A stretch of 64,000 nt of DNA, taken from Sphingobacterium corticibacter. GTDB lineage: Bacteria; Bacteroidota; Bacteroidia; Sphingobacteriales; Sphingobacteriaceae. Location: NCBI RefSeq assembly GCF_003076635.1, contig NZ_QDKG01000001.1, positions 124,001 through 188,000 on the forward strand. The letters run 5' to 3'. Shown here piece after piece: positions 17,044-26,182 of this stretch. The notes below the pieces were generated by a model, which saw only the letters and a list, made by a program, of their open reading frames with translations, made no database searches and was not told the origin of the DNA. Every line of letters starts with the position of its first letter. Position 1 is the stretch's first letter. A program made the translations under genes and the position numbers.

Positions 17044-19455
17044 TTAGTCGTTACGTAAACTATTGACAGGGTTGCGCAAACCTGCACGAATCGCTTGTCC
17101 GCTTACTGTTAGGAGGGCAATGCTTAGTGCGATGACCCCTGCTAATACAAAGATCCACCACGAGATGTCTATACGATACGCAAAACCATCCAACCAGCGT
17201 TGCATGCCCCACCACGCTAACGGCGAAGCGATCACTAAGGCTAATAAAACGAGTAAGACGAAATCTTTGGATAAGAGCAAAACAAGATCGGATACGCTAG
17301 AGCCAAGCACTTTGCGGATGCCGATTTCTTTGACTCGCTGATTGATGCTTAAAAGTGCTATCGCAAATAATCCCATACAAGATATGACAATAGCGATGAC
17401 CGCACCACCGACGATAATATGCGCAAATCGTCGATCCTTTTTGTACATATTTTCGGTGTTTTCATCCAGATAGGATGCCTCGCTAGCCGCTTTTGGATTG
17501 ATGTTTTTCCATACATCTTCCACTTGCTTTAAGGCTGTGGCCAGATTGTCGGTTTGAACACGCACAAATATGTATTCTATATCAAAACCGATGTTTGGAT
17601 TGATGTGCATGGTTAATGGCTCGACTTCTTGTCTGAGATCTTTAAAATTAAAATCTTTGACTACACCAATTACAGTCGGCGTCATGCCCATATCAATTTT
17701 CTTTCCCAGAATGGCATCAGTACCACCGAGTGCTATCGCCATTTGTTCGTTGATGATAATGGCGCTTGTGTCGGTGCCGTATCCACGAGAGAAATCGCGT
17801 CCGGCTAGCAGTTCAATATCTAATGCATCCAAATAATCGTAATCCACGCGCAGAAAATGCGTGCTAATTCCACGACCTTCGTGATCAAATCCAATTTTCG
17901 AATTGGAGGTGCTGCCATCTCTACCACGCCCCATATTGATATCGGTGCCGCTCACATGCGTCACGAATGGCAGTTTCGCTAAGTCGGCTCGCATTCTTTC
18001 TAATGCTTGTTGATGGTCGATACCACTGCCAATTGGTATGCTAATTACTTCTGTCTTATTGTAACCCAGCGAACGATTAGAAAGATAGGTGAGTTGTGTG
18101 CTGATTACGATCGTGCCGATGATCATAAAGGTGGCGATCGCAAATTGTACAACAGTTAATGTGTTGCGTAGGCGATGTTTTGTATTGCCCGAGGTAGTGC
18201 CTTTCAATGCTTCAATGACATTCGACTGTGCATTTTGCCAAGCAGGATAACCGCCAGCGATCAATGTAATTAGAAGAAACGTTACTGTGAACAATGAGAG
18301 GTTGATGGGGCTAAATAGTTCTCCAATTTTGAGATTATAACCCATGTTTGCATTGTATTGCGGCAGCAACAACCAAGCTAGTGCTAAGCCAAAAATTAGG
18401 GCCGAGCAAGTAATTAACAGCGATTCTGTCCAGAATTGCGCGATCAATTGTCTGTTGGTACTGCCCAAGGTTTTGCGCGTACCGACTTCGCGTTTACGCG
18501 TTATGGAATTGGCTAACGAGAGATTGATAAAATTCGAACAGGCAATAAATACCATCAACCCGGCAATGCCGATCAGCATCCAAGGAAAGGTAGTCGACCC
18601 TGCATCACCCAAGCCTAATTCGTTCAGATGATAATCCGAAAAAGGAAGGGTGCGTAATGTGATATAATCGCCATTGGCATCGGCGGTGGCGCCATCTCTT
18701 TTCAGTTCCTCGGTTTGCGGTCTGAAATGATTAGCGATTACCTGTCGAGTTTTAGTATTGAAAGCGGTTTTTTCACTTATGGGTAAGATCGTTTTTACAA
18801 ATATGATATGATCATTATGATTCCATTGATCTACATTGCCCTGATAGTTGGGCTTGTGCTCAAAGCGAATTAATGATGTAAACTCTAGGCTAGAATTCTT
18901 TGGAAGATCTTCAAGAATAGCAGAGATGATCTTCGAGGTCCAAGATCCGTTGAGGTATACCTCAACGGATTGACCGACGACATGACTTGCACCAAAAAGT
19001 GATGTCGCCATTTTTTTCGTCATGGCAATATGATCTAAATCTTTCAGCGCATTGTTCGATCCTTCTTCTAACCTAAAATCGAAGATGGATAGAAAGTCGG
19101 GATCCACAAATTTTGCGTCAGAACTGATCTGCTTATCGCCATTGCGGAAAAGAAGTGTACCATTGTAATAACGAGATACACCTTCCAAACCTTCTATTTC
19201 TGCTTTCAAGGTTGGCGCAAGTGGAGTTGGCATGGCGCTGGCGTGGGTGAGTCCGTTCACTGGATTGGACTGAAAATAAAGTAAGCCAATGTGATCCCGA
19301 TCTTCGTGCTGATCGTCGAAAGACAACTCAAACATAGCCGTGAGAAACAATAAGGTCGCCACGCCAATGGCCACGCCCATGCCTAAGACATGGATCGCAG
19401 TAAAACTTTTTTGGCGTTTAATGTTTCGCCAGGCTGTTTTGAGGTAATTTTGCAT
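17044..19455 (-). CDS. MacB/FtsX-type double permease 1
   Basis: An 803-residue inner-membrane ABC permease with an internal duplication: membrane helix 1 (about 18-40), a MacB-like periplasmic domain, three or four helices, then a second periplasmic domain and three more helices. The cytoplasmic coupling motif occurs twice, as RKREVGTRKTLGS (about 318) and VKEIGIRKVLGSS (about 706). Start MQNYLKTAWRN is the family standard. It follows the DUF4097-like gene by 15 bp and ends the site-B transcript. It needs an LolD-type ATPase; the nearest is at 14348. Relatives include MacB and LolC/E, but substrate is unknown. Confidence 0.93.
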   Translation of the reverse strand: MQNYLKTAWRNIKRQKSFTAIHVLGMGVAIGVATLLFLTAMFELSFDDQHEDRDHIGLLYFQSNPVNGLTHASAMPTPLAPTLKAEIEGLEGVSRYYNGTLLFRNGDKQISSDAKFVDPDFLSIFDFRLEEGSNNALKDLDHIAMTKKMATSLFGASHVVGQSVEVYLNGSWTSKIISAILEDLPKNSSLEFTSLIRFEHKPNYQGNVDQWNHNDHIIFVKTILPISEKTAFNTKTRQVIANHFRPQTEELKRDGATADANGDYITLRTLPFSDYHLNELGLGDAGSTTFPWMLIGIAGLMVFIACSNFINLSLANSITRKREVGTRKTLGSTNRQLIAQFWTESLLITCSALIFGLALAWLLLPQYNANMGYNLKIGELFSPINLSLFTVTFLLITLIAGGYPAWQNAQSNVIEALKGTTSGNTKHRLRNTLTVVQFAIATFMIIGTIVISTQLTYLSNRSLGYNKTEVISIPIGSGIDHQQALERMRADLAKLPFVTHVSGTDINMGRGRDGSTSNSKIGFDHEGRGISTHFLRVDYDYLDALDIELLAGRDFSRGYGTDTSAIIINEQMAIALGGTDAILGKKIDMGMTPTVIGVVKDFNFKDLRQEVEPLTMHINPNIGFDIEYIFVRVQTDNLATALKQVEDVWKNINPKAASEASYLDENTENMYKKDRRFAHIIVGGAVIAIVISCMGLFAIALLSINQRVKEIGIRKVLGSSVSDLVLLLSKDFVLLVLLALVIASPLAWWGMQRWLDGFAYRIDISWWIFVLAGVIALSIALLTVSGQAIRAGLRNPVNSLRND

Positions 19456-19470
19456 GTTGGTATTCTTTTT

Positions 19471-20442
19471 TTATAACCAGCTTAGGTTCACGGTGCCAGC
19501 AGAAGTTTTTGCGGTGATTGCATGGCCGCCACCACCTACATTACCCGTTACTCGATCTCTTTTAGTGCTTCCAGAGAAATTATCCAAGTTATCGACATTG
19601 ACCTTGGTTCCGCTCAAATCAAGGTTGTATCCACCTTTTGGTATTTTTAAGTTAATGCTACCGCCGCTGGTACTCAAATTCAATGGATTCGTGATTTTTG
19701 CGATCGTTGCATTCACGCTACCGCCCGATGTTGCTGCTTGGACATCTCCTTCAATACCGTCGAGATTGATTGATCCGCCAGAAGTGGCTGCATTCAACTT
19801 GCCAACTACTCGTTTCGCGGTGATGGATCCGCCAGAAGTTTTTGCTACGATCGTGCCATTCAATTGTTCCATGGTGATCGATCCGCCAGAGGTAGAGATT
19901 TGAATATTACCTTTAGAAGATTTTGCCGTGATGCTACCCCCAGAAGTTTTACCATCTATATTGCCATCTAGATTATTAACCGTCAGACTGCCACCTGATG
20001 TAGCGAAGGTTTGGTTGCCGATAAGATTACTAATAGAAATACTTCCGCCAGATGTTCTCACTTGAGAAGAAATTTTAGTAGGTACATGGATTACGTAAGA
20101 CACCGACAAAGGATGGTTAGCACTAAAGCCAGATTTCCGTTTCACTTTCACGAGAAGAGTGCCATCTTTTACAGTTAAGTTTAGATCGTATTCTTTTTCA
20201 AATATGTCTTTAAGTTCTTCGATTCGGGAATATTTTAGCTTTCCATTTGGAGCTAATACAATTTCTACACTGGCATCGCCACTGGTACCTTCTACGTTGA
20301 TAGAGCCTCCGATTGTATTGGCATTAAGGGATTTGACAGTAGATGCCTTAAAAGTTTTGGTGGTGTAAGATATTTTTTTCTGTTGCGCTTGCAGACCGAA
20401 AATACAGGCCAGAAACAATGTAGTTAAAATAATGTAACGCAT
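19471..20442 (-). CDS. secreted DUF4097-like beta-solenoid protein
   Basis: A 323-residue exported protein with a signal peptide (1-19, ending GLQAQ). From about residue 105 on, TSGGS recurs about every 18-20 residues, eight times, with the rungs ending in G-N/K-hydrophobic. This is the pattern of DUF4097-type right-handed beta-solenoids. The repeats are also visible in DNA as recurrent GATCCGCCAGAAGT-like segments on the plus strand. It lies between two double permeases in one transcript. A passive cell-envelope or cargo/scaffold role for the transporter can be imagined, but there is no direct evidence. Confidence 0.88.
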   Translation of the reverse strand: MRYIILTTLFLACIFGLQAQQKKISYTTKTFKASTVKSLNANTIGGSINVEGTSGDASVEIVLAPNGKLKYSRIEELKDIFEKEYDLNLTVKDGTLLVKVKRKSGFSANHPLSVSYVIHVPTKISSQVRTSGGSISISNLIGNQTFATSGGSLTVNNLDGNIDGKTSGGSITAKSSKGNIQISTSGGSITMEQLNGTIVAKTSGGSITAKRVVGKLNAATSGGSINLDGIEGDVQAATSGGSVNATIAKITNPLNLSTSGGSINLKIPKGGYNLDLSGTKVNVDNLDNFSGSTKRDRVTGNVGGGGHAITAKTSAGTVNLSWL

Positions 20443-20504
20443 AATTGGTGGTGTTTTTGTGAATAAAATATGGTTGATTCGTGATAATAATATGCAACAT
20501 TTTG

Positions 20505-22901
20505 CTACTCATTGCGTAAGCTTTGTATTGGGTTCGCCAGCGCAGCACGAAGTGCTTGCCCGCTAATGGTTAATAATGCTATGAGTAAAGCGATGAGGCC
20601 GGCTACGCCGAATACCCACCACTCTAATTCAATTCGATATGAAAAATCGGCTAACCAACTGTGCATCGCCCACCATGCAATAGGTGTGGCGATGACAATT
20701 GATAAACACACCAATTTAATGAAATCTTTTGATAATAAGAGTAGTATGCTGTTGACGCTGGAACCCAAAACCTTGCGAATACCAATTTCTTTGATACGCT
20801 GTTCGGCCATAGAACTTGCCAGTCCAAACAAGCCCAAGCAAGAGATCAGGATCGCTAAGCCAGAAAATAAACCCGTAATATTTGCTGTCCGAGTTTCTTC
20901 TTGGTACATGCGCGCTACGTGCTCATCCGTAAATTCGTAGACGAACGCACCATCTGGCACATGTTGCTTGAATACTTCAGCTACCTGATCCAAATAAGTA
21001 CTCACTTGTGCGGATTGGAAACGGATGAACAACTGCGCTTGTGATTCTGACGGGCGGTTCATACGGTAATACAAATAGCCGCCAACGGATTCTTTGAGTG
21101 AGGTATAATGAAAATCGCTCAACACACCAGATATAACTGAATTGGTCGGGCGCATTTCGGTGACGATTGGCTTGCCAATAGCTGCTTCTGGAGTGGCGTA
21201 GCCTAAATATTTCAACACCGTTTCATTAATTAAAACATAACAGGTCGTGTCGGTAGTAGACAAGTTTTCTGGTAAATCATTACCCGCTAAAAGCTGAAGC
21301 TTCAGAGTTTCTGCAATTGGCCCACTCACGCTATTAGTAGATACAGGCAAACCTTTGCTGTCCGTTACTAATTTTCGAACCTGCTTGCCACTTTCGCGCA
21401 TACCCATCATGCTTTGTGCTGCTACCGAACTAGTGGTGGACGCGAGGTTGCGTAAACCATCATTCAACGCTTGAAATTGTGCTTTGGAAGACAACGAATT
21501 GATAGAAATAGCCATGACACCAGATGGTTCGTAGCCTAAGTCTTTTTGCTGTACATAGCGCATTTGCTGCGCGATAATCATAATGGATGATAATAGAATA
21601 ATGGAAGCTGTGAATTGACACACGACCAGAATACGGCGCATACGATTGGCAAATGTGTTTTTTAGCGCACTCTTATTCATCAATATAAGTGGGCTAATCT
21701 TGTTCATGTAATAAGCTGGATAGCTACCAGCTAATAAGGTAATACCAATCCATAGTAAAAATGTAATACCTATCAACTGCTGATTCCACAAGGAGTGATA
21801 GCTCCACGTAGTTTGCGTTATTTGTTCGAAAATTGGAGCTAATAGAATGGCGACTCCATACCCCAATGCAATGGCTATCAAAGTCACTAAAGCCGCTTCG
21901 GTATAAAATCTTAAAATGACTTGTTTGCCTGTGGCGCCCAACACCTTTGCGACGCCGACATCTTTTGCATTCTTGGAAGAGCGCGCCGTAGCCAAATTCA
22001 TGTAATTAATGCAGGCGATAAGAAGTGTGATTGCCGCCAGCAGAATTGCTAGCTTAATGGTGACATGATTTCCAGCGCGGGCATTATTGCTTTCATGTAA
22101 ATCTGTCGAGTATAAATGTACATCAGCGAGCGGCTGTAAAAAAAGTCGCTTTAGAAAGCGATTGTCGGCCATGTATTTATCCAATAAGGCATCGGTTTGC
22201 TTTTCTACCAGCTTTGGGTCTGCTGCAGGATTCAACAAAGCGTAGGTTTCATAGCTAGAGTTGGACCAGTATACGTTTTTCCCCATCCAACTATCCATCA
22301 TGCTGTAGATCATGTTGCAGTCCAAGGTGCTGTTTTCTGGCAAATCTTGAAAAACCCCTGCCACGCGCATCGTATCCTGGTTGTTGATGGTCAGTATCTC
22401 ATCGATCACCAATCGGTCTCCAAAGATTTTATCTCTTGTAGAAGCTGATATAACAATACTGTTAGGCTGATCAAAAACGTGCTGTGCACTACCTTCGATA
22501 AATTGGAAATCAAAAATCTGGAACAGGCTAGAGTCGGACAAATAGAGTGCAGACTCGGGGAAATTCTGATCACCCACTCTGATTGATGCAATCGTACCAA
22601 AGTCGTGTTTTACCAAACGTGCGGTGTTTTCTACACCACTTACTTCGGCCAACATAGCAGGCGCCACGGAGTTTGGTAATTGTGGCGTCTTTAGATTTTC
22701 GTATTCGGCGTCGAATTCGGTGTTAACACGGTAGATATTGCTAAAATTACGATGGAAAGTATCGAAGCTGGTCTCTTTCCGCACAAAAGAAAGAAGTAAT
22801 ATCGTCACTGCGAAAGAGGTGGCCAAGCCCACAATATTCAATACACTAAACAGTTTATTGTTGATGATATTGCGCCAAGCTGTTTTGATCTGCGATGTCA
22901 T
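20505..22901 (-). CDS. MacB/FtsX-type double permease 2
   Basis: A 798-residue double permease. Duplicated coupling motifs are NAKDVGVAKVLGA (about 310) and IKEIGIRKVLGSS (about 702); C-terminus is NPIQSLRNE. A longer in-frame start at 22970 would add 23 polar residues. ATG at 22901 (MTSQIKTAWRNI) is chosen because every sister gene starts 4-7 residues before the (T/S)A(W/F)RN motif. The upstream extension also lies over the predicted sigma-54 promoter and leader. First gene of the site-B transcript (permease, solenoid protein, permease). Confidence 0.93.
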   Translation of the reverse strand: MTSQIKTAWRNIINNKLFSVLNIVGLATSFAVTILLLSFVRKETSFDTFHRNFSNIYRVNTEFDAEYENLKTPQLPNSVAPAMLAEVSGVENTARLVKHDFGTIASIRVGDQNFPESALYLSDSSLFQIFDFQFIEGSAQHVFDQPNSIVISASTRDKIFGDRLVIDEILTINNQDTMRVAGVFQDLPENSTLDCNMIYSMMDSWMGKNVYWSNSSYETYALLNPAADPKLVEKQTDALLDKYMADNRFLKRLFLQPLADVHLYSTDLHESNNARAGNHVTIKLAILLAAITLLIACINYMNLATARSSKNAKDVGVAKVLGATGKQVILRFYTEAALVTLIAIALGYGVAILLAPIFEQITQTTWSYHSLWNQQLIGITFLLWIGITLLAGSYPAYYMNKISPLILMNKSALKNTFANRMRRILVVCQFTASIILLSSIMIIAQQMRYVQQKDLGYEPSGVMAISINSLSSKAQFQALNDGLRNLASTTSSVAAQSMMGMRESGKQVRKLVTDSKGLPVSTNSVSGPIAETLKLQLLAGNDLPENLSTTDTTCYVLINETVLKYLGYATPEAAIGKPIVTEMRPTNSVISGVLSDFHYTSLKESVGGYLYYRMNRPSESQAQLFIRFQSAQVSTYLDQVAEVFKQHVPDGAFVYEFTDEHVARMYQEETRTANITGLFSGLAILISCLGLFGLASSMAEQRIKEIGIRKVLGSSVNSILLLLSKDFIKLVCLSIVIATPIAWWAMHSWLADFSYRIELEWWVFGVAGLIALLIALLTISGQALRAALANPIQSLRNE

Positions 22902-22970
22902 GCTAGTAGTATCCAACGTTATGTTAAATGGTAAGCGTACTATTGTACTTTGCTTTGTCAGTAAGGGCAT

Positions 22971-22987
22971 ACCAAATTTGACGCCTA
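22971..22987 (-). promoter_or_regulatory. sigma-54-like promoter of the permease 2 operon
   Basis: Minus strand AGGCGT, five bases, then TTGGT (GG at 22985-22984, -12 TTGG): GG-N10-GG. The match is weaker than consensus, but the GG is 56 bp from the edge of site B, the same distance as at the other three promoters. An alternative TGGTAT lies 12 bp downstream. Confidence 0.4.
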
Positions 22988-23040
22988 ATGGATAAGTTGT
23001 TGTTTTTCAATTTTTTGTGTTTTTCCGTTTGCATGTTAAG

Positions 23041-23078
23041 TGTTCGGAAACGGACAATTATTCGTTCAATTTCGAACA
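23041..23078. promoter_or_regulatory. paired enhancer dyads (site B) upstream of permease 2
   Basis: TGTTCGGAAACGGACA (23041-23056) and CGTTCAATTTCGAACA (23063-23078). Each is one base off TGTTC-N6-GAACA. The gap is 6 bp and centres are 22 bp apart, exactly as in site A. Confidence 0.7.
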
Positions 23079-23134
23079 GCTATTTGATCTCTTACGATAA
23101 TTGCGTATCTTAAAGTCAACACCTAAAAGAATAT

Positions 23135-23500
23135 ATGAAAATACTCAGCTTATCATTGATTGCATTAGTAGCTATTGGAATCATCTTAGGATTAATGTTT
23201 GGATTGCCACGTTACAATGTTTGGCAACAGGAGATGGCAGGTCGAGCGCGACTGGCCGAAGCGACACAATCACGTCAAATATTGATTGAGCAAGCCAGGG
23301 CAGAAAAGGATGCAGCAATCCTGCAAGCAGAAGCCATCAAAATCATGGGCGAGGCAGCACAGCGCTACCCCGAGTATCGTAAACAGGAATTTATCGGTGC
23401 ATTTGGTGAGGCGCTTAAAGCAGGCAGAATCAACCAAATAATCTATGTGCCTACTGAGGCCAATATTCCTATTTTGGAAGCGTCTCGCAATGCACAATAA
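23135..23500 (+). CDS. short membrane-anchored protein resembling the SPFH/stomatin C-terminal tail
   Basis: A 121-residue protein with one N-terminal membrane helix (residues 5-26), then a charged helical segment with repeated Ala/Glu/Arg (RARLAEATQSRQILIEQARAEKDAAILQAEAI), likely a coiled coil. It ends RINQIIYVPTEANIPILEA. That combination is what follows the SPFH domain in stomatin/prohibitin-like proteins, but the SPFH domain itself is absent. Function unknown. It is divergent from the permease 2 operon, sharing the region with site B, and has no recognisable sigma-54 promoter on its own side. Confidence 0.75.
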   Translation: MKILSLSLIALVAIGIILGLMFGLPRYNVWQQEMAGRARLAEATQSRQILIEQARAEKDAAILQAEAIKIMGEAAQRYPEYRKQEFIGAFGEALKAGRINQIIYVPTEANIPILEASRNAQ

Positions 23501-23516
23501 TGTATAAGATAGTTAA

Positions 23517-24431
23517 TTAGGAATGGGCTTCGCAGAGTGCCATGTTCACCATAGCGCCTGCGAGGTTTCCGGTATATACAGCGGTAGCGACCGATCGCAT
23601 TGGATTGCAAATATCGCCACAGGCGTATACACCCGGAACGGTTGTTTTCTGAAATGCATCTACTTGCAACAGTCCCATCTCTGTTTTGGAGCAACCAAGT
23701 TGTTCTGCTATATCGTGGTGCAGATCGAAAGGCACACGCGCATACAAGGCATCTAGTGCCGTGGTTTTCCCATTATCAAATGCTAAGTGCTCGATATTAC
23801 CGTTTTGATGTGTGATTTCCGTGATTTTGTCGCTGTTGATCTGGATACTACGATTCTTAAAATTCAGTAATTGCTCATCGTCAAATGGACTTCTACCATT
23901 GGTAAATAGGGTAACATCATCGCTTAGATTTTGCACTAATCCAGATAGATGTAGCGCAGCAGCTGGATCTTCGGGCACTAAGATCCCATTGCGTTTTCCA
24001 CGAAACTCGTAACCGTGACAGTATGGGCAGTGGATCACCGATATTCCCCAACATGCTGCAAAACCTGGGATTTCGGGCATGATATCACGGATGCCTGTAC
24101 CAATGATAATTTTCTTTGCTTGATACTGATTTTGTGTGCTCGTTGTGACTGTAAAAATATCATCCGAGGACGAAGCTGTAACCACGGAATCCGAGAGAAA
24201 CTGCACCGTATCGTACTGAGCAACCTGTTCTCTAGCCACCGCTGCGATTTCTGCTGGGGTTTTGCCATCTTGTGTCAAAAAATTGTGAGAATGCGGTGTT
24301 TGACGATTGCAAGGTTGGCCATTATCAATCACCAAAACTTTACGTAAAGACCTACCCAGAGCCATTGCCGCAGATAAGCCCGCATAGCTTCCTCCTAAAA
24401 TAATCGTGTCAAATATCTCCTCGTGTTTCAT
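23517..24431 (-). CDS. thioredoxin-reductase-like FAD/NAD(P) oxidoreductase
   Basis: A 304-residue flavoprotein of the pyridine nucleotide-disulfide family. FAD-binding GGSYAGLSAAMALGRS lies at residues 13-28. The redox motif CPYCHGYE lies near 140-147 and the FAD/C-terminal motif is GVYACGDICNPMRSVATAVYTGNLAG. The NADPH-binding loop between them is atypical: the site where GxGxxA is expected reads VPEDPAAALHL. Acting on thioredoxin or another disulfide partner is therefore uncertain. Overall it matches the small Bacteroidota and Firmicutes NAD(P)/FAD-dependent oxidoreductases rather than canonical TrxB. Likely monocistronic. Confidence 0.9.
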   Translation of the reverse strand: MKHEEIFDTIILGGSYAGLSAAMALGRSLRKVLVIDNGQPCNRQTPHSHNFLTQDGKTPAEIAAVAREQVAQYDTVQFLSDSVVTASSSDDIFTVTTSTQNQYQAKKIIIGTGIRDIMPEIPGFAACWGISVIHCPYCHGYEFRGKRNGILVPEDPAAALHLSGLVQNLSDDVTLFTNGRSPFDDEQLLNFKNRSIQINSDKITEITHQNGNIEHLAFDNGKTTALDALYARVPFDLHHDIAEQLGCSKTEMGLLQVDAFQKTTVPGVYACGDICNPMRSVATAVYTGNLAGAMVNMALCEAHS

Positions 24432-24582
24432 AGATTCTGATTCTTTTATACTAAGCTGTAAAAGTATTTTGAAAAGTTTTTAAATGCAATATAATTGCGT
24501 TTAAAATATACATCATATTGTCATAATGTTTTTATGTATAATTGAATTAGGTCTGGGGATGTGTTCGCAACAGACCTTAAGA

Positions 24583-24621
24583 TATAAAAAAGAGGATGAT
24601 TCTGTCAAGAACCATCCTCTT
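24583..24621 (-). terminator. intrinsic terminator of the DJ-1/PfpI gene
   Basis: Arms AAGAGGATG (24590-24598) and CATCCTCTT (24613-24621). On the minus strand the stem is followed by TTTTTAT. Confidence 0.85.
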
Positions 24622-24649
24622 ACTATGATATATATACATCTAGCAGCGA

Positions 24650-25210
24650 TTACGCATGCTGTCCTTTATGTTTTCCTTCGGCATATTCTTCCACAATTTT
24701 TTTGTTAAATGCTGGAAGGTCATCTGGTGTACGGCTCGTTACCAAACCTTGATCGGTCACCACTTCACTATCTTCCCAATGCGCACCTGCATTGATCAGA
24801 TCTTTCTTAATAGCGCCCACAGATGTGATCTTTCTACCTTCAACGACTTCTGCATCGATGAGTACTTGAGGACCGTGGCAAATAGCAGACACTGGTTTGC
24901 CTGCGTCGAAGAATGCTTTTACAAATGATAATGCTGTTTCATTGACGCGCAGTTTATCAGGATTAATGACACCGCCTGGAATCAATAATCCATCATAATC
25001 ATCAGCAGAAGCGCCATCGAGCGGTTGATCTACCTTATAATCACCTTTCCACTCATCACCAGATTTAGCACGTACTACATCATTTTTTGGTGATACGATG
25101 TGCACTGTAGCACCAGCTTCTTCTAAAGCTTCTTTTGGGCTCGTTAACTCAATTTCCTCAAATCCATCCTCTGTCAATATGGCTATCTTTTTCTCTGTTA
25201 ATTTTCCCAT
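24650..25210 (-). CDS. DJ-1/PfpI-family protein (general stress protein 18 type)
   Basis: A 186-residue cytoplasmic protein of the DJ-1/PfpI superfamily. The nucleophile elbow AICHGPQ holds the conserved Cys (about residue 111) and His. The upstream DGFEEIEL supplies the conserved Glu, and the segment GLLIPGGVINPDKLR precedes the nucleophile. Size and the KSGDEWKGDYKVD insert fit the YhbO/PfpI/GSP18 subgroup, reported to act in protein or glyoxal damage repair and stress survival. Catalytic role here is not proven. Confidence 0.92.
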   Translation of the reverse strand: MGKLTEKKIAILTEDGFEEIELTSPKEALEEAGATVHIVSPKNDVVRAKSGDEWKGDYKVDQPLDGASADDYDGLLIPGGVINPDKLRVNETALSFVKAFFDAGKPVSAICHGPQVLIDAEVVEGRKITSVGAIKKDLINAGAHWEDSEVVTDQGLVTSRTPDDLPAFNKKIVEEYAEGKHKGQHA

Positions 25211-25260
25211 GATATATTTGTATTATAGTGTAATTATTTGATGAAACTCCTTTACATTGT

Positions 25261-25282
25261 AGATAAGCTGAAATGCTTATCT
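25261..25282. other. 8-bp stem hairpin between two minus-strand genes
   Basis: AGATAAGC (25261-25268) and GCTTATCT (25275-25282) with a six-base loop. No T run on either side. It may attenuate or protect the end of the small lipoprotein transcript. Confidence 0.35.
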
Positions 25283-25300
25283 CATATTATTGAGGAGATA

Positions 25301-25504
25301 TTATGGATTTGTCGGAGTCTCCATCATCGGATTTAAAGAATCTTCTGATAAAGTGTCTCTCGCGCTCGTATCTGTCATCGGCATAGGATTTACTTCGTCG
25401 GGTGTATTCTCCAGATTATCGCCTTGGTGTGCTGCTGGATCTGCACAAGATAGGATACCAAACATACCTGATGCTGCTATCGCCGCTAAATAGGATTTCT
25501 TCAT
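25301..25504 (-). CDS. small acidic lipoprotein
   Basis: A 67-residue protein with a lipoprotein signal (MKKSYLAAIAASGMFGILSC, Cys20 acylated). The short acidic mature part is rich in Asp, Glu, Pro, Met and Thr and carries no domain. The start is supported by AGGAGG-like GGAGGAATG in the leader on the minus strand. Function unknown; similar tiny lipoproteins are common in Bacteroidota but poorly annotated. Confidence 0.72.
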   Translation of the reverse strand: MKKSYLAAIAASGMFGILSCADPAAHQGDNLENTPDEVNPMPMTDTSARDTLSEDSLNPMMETPTNP

Positions 25505-25555
25505 AACATTCCTCCTTTTGTTTGTATAGAGAACAGGAATCAGTGAGAAATGTTA

Positions 25556-25577
25556 CCCCCAAATTTCAATTTGGGGG
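25556..25577. other. strong GC-capped hairpin, unassigned
   Basis: CCCCCAAAT (25556-25564) pairs with ATTTGGGGG (25569-25577) across TTCA. On the plus strand it is followed by TTTG only. It lies in the 231-bp gap between the small lipoprotein and BamE-like genes. It could be the end of an unseen short RNA or a leader structure of the lipoprotein mRNA. Confidence 0.4.
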
Positions 25578-25735
25578 TTTGTACTCAGACGGTTAACGTA
25601 TTTAATGAGGTTCAATACGACAATGTACCATAGTGATAATAGACAACCATTTCACTGACTACAGAAATTTTGACAGATTTTCCTTAATACTTTACCATAC
25701 TTTAGCAGTCCAACAACAAACTAATCAACACATCT

Positions 25736-26125
25736 ATGAAAAAAATATATTTGAGCGTTATCGTATTGCTAGGTATCTTTCTATTATCCGGCTGCGCAAC
25801 ATATAGGCAACAGTTAGCTTTAAATATGTTCGATGTGCGCTTGGGTATGACTAGGGAACAAGTGGTGGAAATATTAGGAAGGCCAAGCATGGTCGTCTCT
25901 GCCTACACGGAGGAAAATGGCGATCTTATTGAAGTACTGGAATACGTGCGAAGTGAGACCAATTCTTTGACAGAACAAGTGGAGGCGCGTCCGATATGGA
26001 CATACTTTGTGAATAACGAATTATTCGAATGGGGACCAGGAGAAAACTGGGAAACCGATGCTGCATTTCGTAGAGCAATCTTAGACCGATCCAAGGATTA
26101 TCAGCATAACCGAAGTCGGCGGTAA
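25736..26125 (+). CDS. BamE/SmpA-like lipoprotein
   Basis: A 129-residue lipoprotein with signal peptide and lipobox LLSGC (Cys20). The fold signature VRLGMTREQVVEILGRPSMV (about 33-52) is the alpha-alpha start of the SmpA/OmlA/BamE module. It is followed by beta strands IEVLEYVRS and WTYFVNNELFEWGPG. The C-terminus is charged. BamE assists outer-membrane protein assembly in Proteobacteria; in Bacteroidota such small modules are numerous and the role is not known. It is convergent with permease 3 across a perfect palindrome. Confidence 0.82.
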   Translation: MKKIYLSVIVLLGIFLLSGCATYRQQLALNMFDVRLGMTREQVVEILGRPSMVVSAYTEENGDLIEVLEYVRSETNSLTEQVEARPIWTYFVNNELFEWGPGENWETDAAFRRAILDRSKDYQHNRSRR

Positions 26126-26136
26126 TTTTCAATACA

Positions 26137-26178
26137 GCACTAGTTTTCTTGGCGATACATCGCCAAGAAAACTAGTGC
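26137..26178. terminator. 42-bp perfect palindrome between convergent genes, probable bidirectional transcript end
   Basis: Two perfect 20-base arms, beginning GCACTAGTTTTC (26137) and ending at 26178, around a two-base centre. It fills the 57-bp gap between the convergent BamE-like gene and the last permease of the large operon. It lacks the T tract of a classical terminator. Confidence 0.6.
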
Positions 26179-26182
26179 ACGA

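Noticed and set aside
22902..22970. 23-residue N-terminal extension of permease 2
   Set aside because: No sister has it; it is polar and overlaps the promoter/leader region.
24562..24577. TGTTC-N6-GACCT resembling the enhancer dyad, 131 bp from the oxidoreductase start
   Set aside because: Only one half matches, there is no second dyad 21-22 bp away and no GG at 55 bp. It is better explained as part of a GGTCTG/CAGACC hairpin.
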